A stretch of 64,000 bases of DNA. Source: an uncultured Eubacteriales bacterium (GTDB lineage Bacteria > Bacillota > Clostridia > Lachnospirales > Lachnospiraceae). Of this stretch, positions 62,405 to 64,000 are shown piece by piece. Under the pieces are notes generated by a model that did no database searches, was not told where the DNA came from, and saw only the letters and a list, made by a program, of their open reading frames with translations. A program made the translations under genes and the position numbers. Each line of letters opens with the position of its first letter. Within the stretch, counting starts at the first letter, position 1. Location of the stretch: assembly GCA_900545225.1 (NCBI GenBank), contig UQXZ01000007.1, forward strand, positions 1-64,000. The letters run 5' to 3'.

Positions 62405-63433
62405 TTATTTAATTCCTTCCACACAGATCCATGGCTTACCATTGTCTGATGTGTGAACTATTACTTTTTCAAAGCCTGCCTTGTCGAATAAATCCTTAAA
62501 TTCATCTATAGTAGGAACGAACATATTATATCTTGTTATATTTTCTCTGACCTTATCATCTAATGCGCCATTTTCATAAATATCTATACAGATAAATGCT
62601 GATCCGCCCGGCTTGAGGACTCTGTTAATTTCCTTGAGGGCTGTTACATGATCTCCCCAGAAATAGAAGCTTTCTACAGACACTACTTTGTCGTAATTAT
62701 TACTTGTAAGCGGCATATCACATACGCTCGCCTCAACAAGCTTAAGCTTACCTGTAGAAACATCTTCTCCATTGAGCTTTGCACTTTCTTCTATGGCAAG
62801 AGGAGAATAATCTAATCCTACAAGGCTGCCATTTAACACCTGAGATGATAATCTCTTAAGTGTCATTCCGCCGCCACAGCCAATATCTAAGATTCTGTCG
62901 CCATCGCTTGCACCTACAATATCAAGCATCCATCCTGTTACTGCAAAATGGCTGTCGTTCATGATATTGAGCATCTTTGCGCCTGATTCACCTTCTGGTT
63001 TTGCAGGATTGCCTTCGATAGTAATATTTTCCGCAGCACTTCTGTTTGCTGTAAGCTTTGCATTTGCCTTTTTCTGGAACTTATCACTGTCGATAATAAA
63101 TCTCTCATGAGTTCCCTTTCCGATAAGCCCCTCTTCATCATAAGCTTCAACATCGAAAACAAGTCTTCTTCTGTCGATTTCCACAAGCTTGGATACACCT
63201 GTAACCTTCATTCCTACAGGAGTTGGGGAAATATGCTCTATATCTACCTTTGTTCCTACAGTACCCTGACCTTCCTCGAGATAGTCTATAACACTGTCAA
63301 AGGCCACCGCCTCCATAAGCGCTATCATCATAGGTGTCGCAAATATTTCAAGACCGCCACTTTCCATGAACTTGGCTGACTTGTCTCTTGTTACGATCAT
63401 CTCTCGTCTACCTTCTATTCCAACTTTTAACAT
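62405..63433 (-). CDS. Fused FlK-like hotdog thioesterase and SAM methyltransferase
   Basis: This protein of about 342 residues joins two domains in one frame. Residues 1 to about 125 resemble FlK-type (fluoroacetyl-CoA) hotdog thioesterases: FATPMMIALMEAVAFDSV and GTVGTKVDIEHISPTPVG, keeping likely catalytic Thr, Glu and His. A linker rich in Ala, Asn and Glu follows. Residues from about 155 are a class I methyltransferase: ILDIGCGGGMTLKRL, LVGLDYSPLAIEESAKL and INRVLKPGGSAFICID. The start at 63433 has GGGAG nine bases upstream; the ATG at 63442 touches that site. The joint reaction is unknown. Confidence 0.85.
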   Translation of the reverse strand: MLKVGIEGRREMIVTRDKSAKFMESGGLEIFATPMMIALMEAVAFDSVIDYLEEGQGTVGTKVDIEHISPTPVGMKVTGVSKLVEIDRRRLVFDVEAYDEEGLIGKGTHERFIIDSDKFQKKANAKLTANRSAAENITIEGNPAKPEGESGAKMLNIMNDSHFAVTGWMLDIVGASDGDRILDIGCGGGMTLKRLSSQVLNGSLVGLDYSPLAIEESAKLNGEDVSTGKLKLVEASVCDMPLTSNNYDKVVSVESFYFWGDHVTALKEINRVLKPGGSAFICIDIYENGALDDKVRENITRYNMFVPTIDEFKDLFDKAGFEKVIVHTSDNGKPWICVEGIK

Positions 63434-63490
63434 AATAGTCATCTCCCTTCCGGTATTTAAAAATAAAATTAATAAAGTAATAATATAGTA

Positions 63491-63739
63491 TTAATATAAT
63501 TCTCTAAGCACAAATATCGTTACACCCTGATTGTCTCCCGGAATAATTCTTTTGATCTGCTTATTATTTCTAAATTCTTCACTTATCATTTTCTTTATTC
63601 TTGTACCTCTGTTAAATCCATGTATAAGTCTTATCTGATAAGTAAATTTAGATACTGTTTTAAGAGCTCGTTTAATTTCTATTCTCGCCTCATCTGTTGT
63701 CATATCATGCAGATCTACGTCAACAAATGCATCACTCAT
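63491..63739 (-). CDS. Small Smr-domain protein
   Basis: This 82-residue protein is a stand-alone Smr domain, related to the nicking domain of MutS2. DVDLHDMTTDEARIEIKRAL matches the DLHxxxxxEA signature and LIHGFNRGTRIKKMI the HGxG region. Stand-alone Smr proteins are RNA or DNA nucleases in some bacteria. It lies 49 bp upstream of the fusion gene and may be co-transcribed with it. Confidence 0.8.
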   Translation of the reverse strand: MSDAFVDVDLHDMTTDEARIEIKRALKTVSKFTYQIRLIHGFNRGTRIKKMISEEFRNNKQIKRIIPGDNQGVTIFVLRELY

Positions 63740-63993
63740 AGAATCCCCTCCCCTACTTATTTATCTATAATTAACGTATATAAATTACTGTATATAACAT
63801 TTTCAATTAAATTTTTGGTTAATGTATTAATTTTATCCTTTTAATTAGTGCAATACTATTAAAAATATATTAAATTGCCGTTTTACATAGAAAATATCAG
63901 CATTTCTATATTATAATTCCATTTACTACTGATTTTTAAAACAATTGGATAAATAACTCAATTTTAATATATAGACAATTTACGAGGTGTACA
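63740..63993. other. Intergenic region at the right edge
   Basis: About 250 bp of AT-rich sequence between the Smr gene and a divergent plus-strand start. No clear promoter pair or operator could be placed. Confidence 0.4.
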
Positions 63994-64000
63994 ATGAGCG
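63994..64000 (+). CDS. Partial plus-strand gene entering at the right edge
   Basis: ATGAGCG follows GAGGTGTACA, a usable ribosome site, and continues beyond the window. Only two codons are visible, so the product cannot be named. Confidence 0.4.

Overview
The window is AT-rich DNA from an anaerobic, low-GC Firmicute. I infer the family Lachnospiraceae from a full Rnf complex, an oxygen-sensitive class III ribonucleotide reductase, a SufCBDSU iron-sulfur operon, a KtrAB potassium system, the MEP isoprenoid genes ispD and ispH, an ispH/S1 ribosomal protein pair, and strong AGGAGG-type ribosome sites. The genus cannot be fixed from sequence alone. Almost every gene lies on the minus strand. Only a CNNM/CorC-type transporter, a GNAT acetyltransferase and a gene entering at the right edge are on the plus strand.

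Layout from low to high coordinates (minus-strand operons are transcribed from right to left). 1-4.4 kb: a non-coding repeat-rich stretch, a YhgE/Pip-type membrane protein and its probable TetR-family repressor, which share a 15-bp operator-like sequence. 4.7-9.4 kb: two serine tRNAs, ispD, and a tRNA t6A/processing operon (tsaE, a tsaB-rimI fusion, RNase Z, tsaD). 9.6-16 kb: lysC and the macromolecular-synthesis cluster dnaG-rpoD-trmK, with dgt upstream. 16-20 kb: a CNNM/CorC protein, murF and ddl. 20.4-20.8 kb: the remnant of an oligopeptide-type binding lipoprotein. 21-22.6 kb: a SulP-like transporter whose STAS domain is replaced by membrane segments. 22.8-27.7 kb: sufCBDSU. 28.2-30.4 kb: nrdD with NrdR-like boxes. 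30.5-33.4 kb: ktrAB and a membrane-anchored HAD phosphatase. 33.6-38 kb: tRNA-Gly, a DegV protein and two MATE transporters. 38.3-39.2 kb: a GNAT protein with a tiny upstream ORF. 39.4-41.4 kb: dapA-dapB behind a lysine riboswitch. 41.4-47.7 kb: the rnfCDGEAB operon followed by a NusG-domain-II protein and a Gx-type membrane protein. 48-52.9 kb: rpsA, ispH, cmk, a BaiN/HI0933 flavoprotein and thiamine pyrophosphokinase. 52.9-54.8 kb: a TPR/chitobiase-C surface-type protein. 55-60.5 kb: a complete urease operon ureABCEFGD with a near-consensus promoter. 60.9-63.7 kb: an AstE/aspartoacylase-like enzyme, a fused hotdog thioesterase-methyltransferase and a small Smr protein.

The genes fit a strictly anaerobic gut-type lifestyle: Rnf couples ferredoxin oxidation to NAD reduction and ion pumping, Suf builds the clusters needed by Rnf, IspH and other enzymes, NrdD makes deoxynucleotides without oxygen, and urease supplies ammonia. 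A TGTATACA palindrome lies upstream of suf, rnf and nrdD and may mark shared control. The least expected items are the thioesterase-methyltransferase fusion, the shared TGTATACA motif, hairpin leaders abutting tRNA 5' ends, the cysteine-bearing tail of RnfE, the STAS-less SulP protein and the coupled upstream ORF of the GNAT gene. No prophage, CRISPR array, insertion sequence or rRNA gene was seen.
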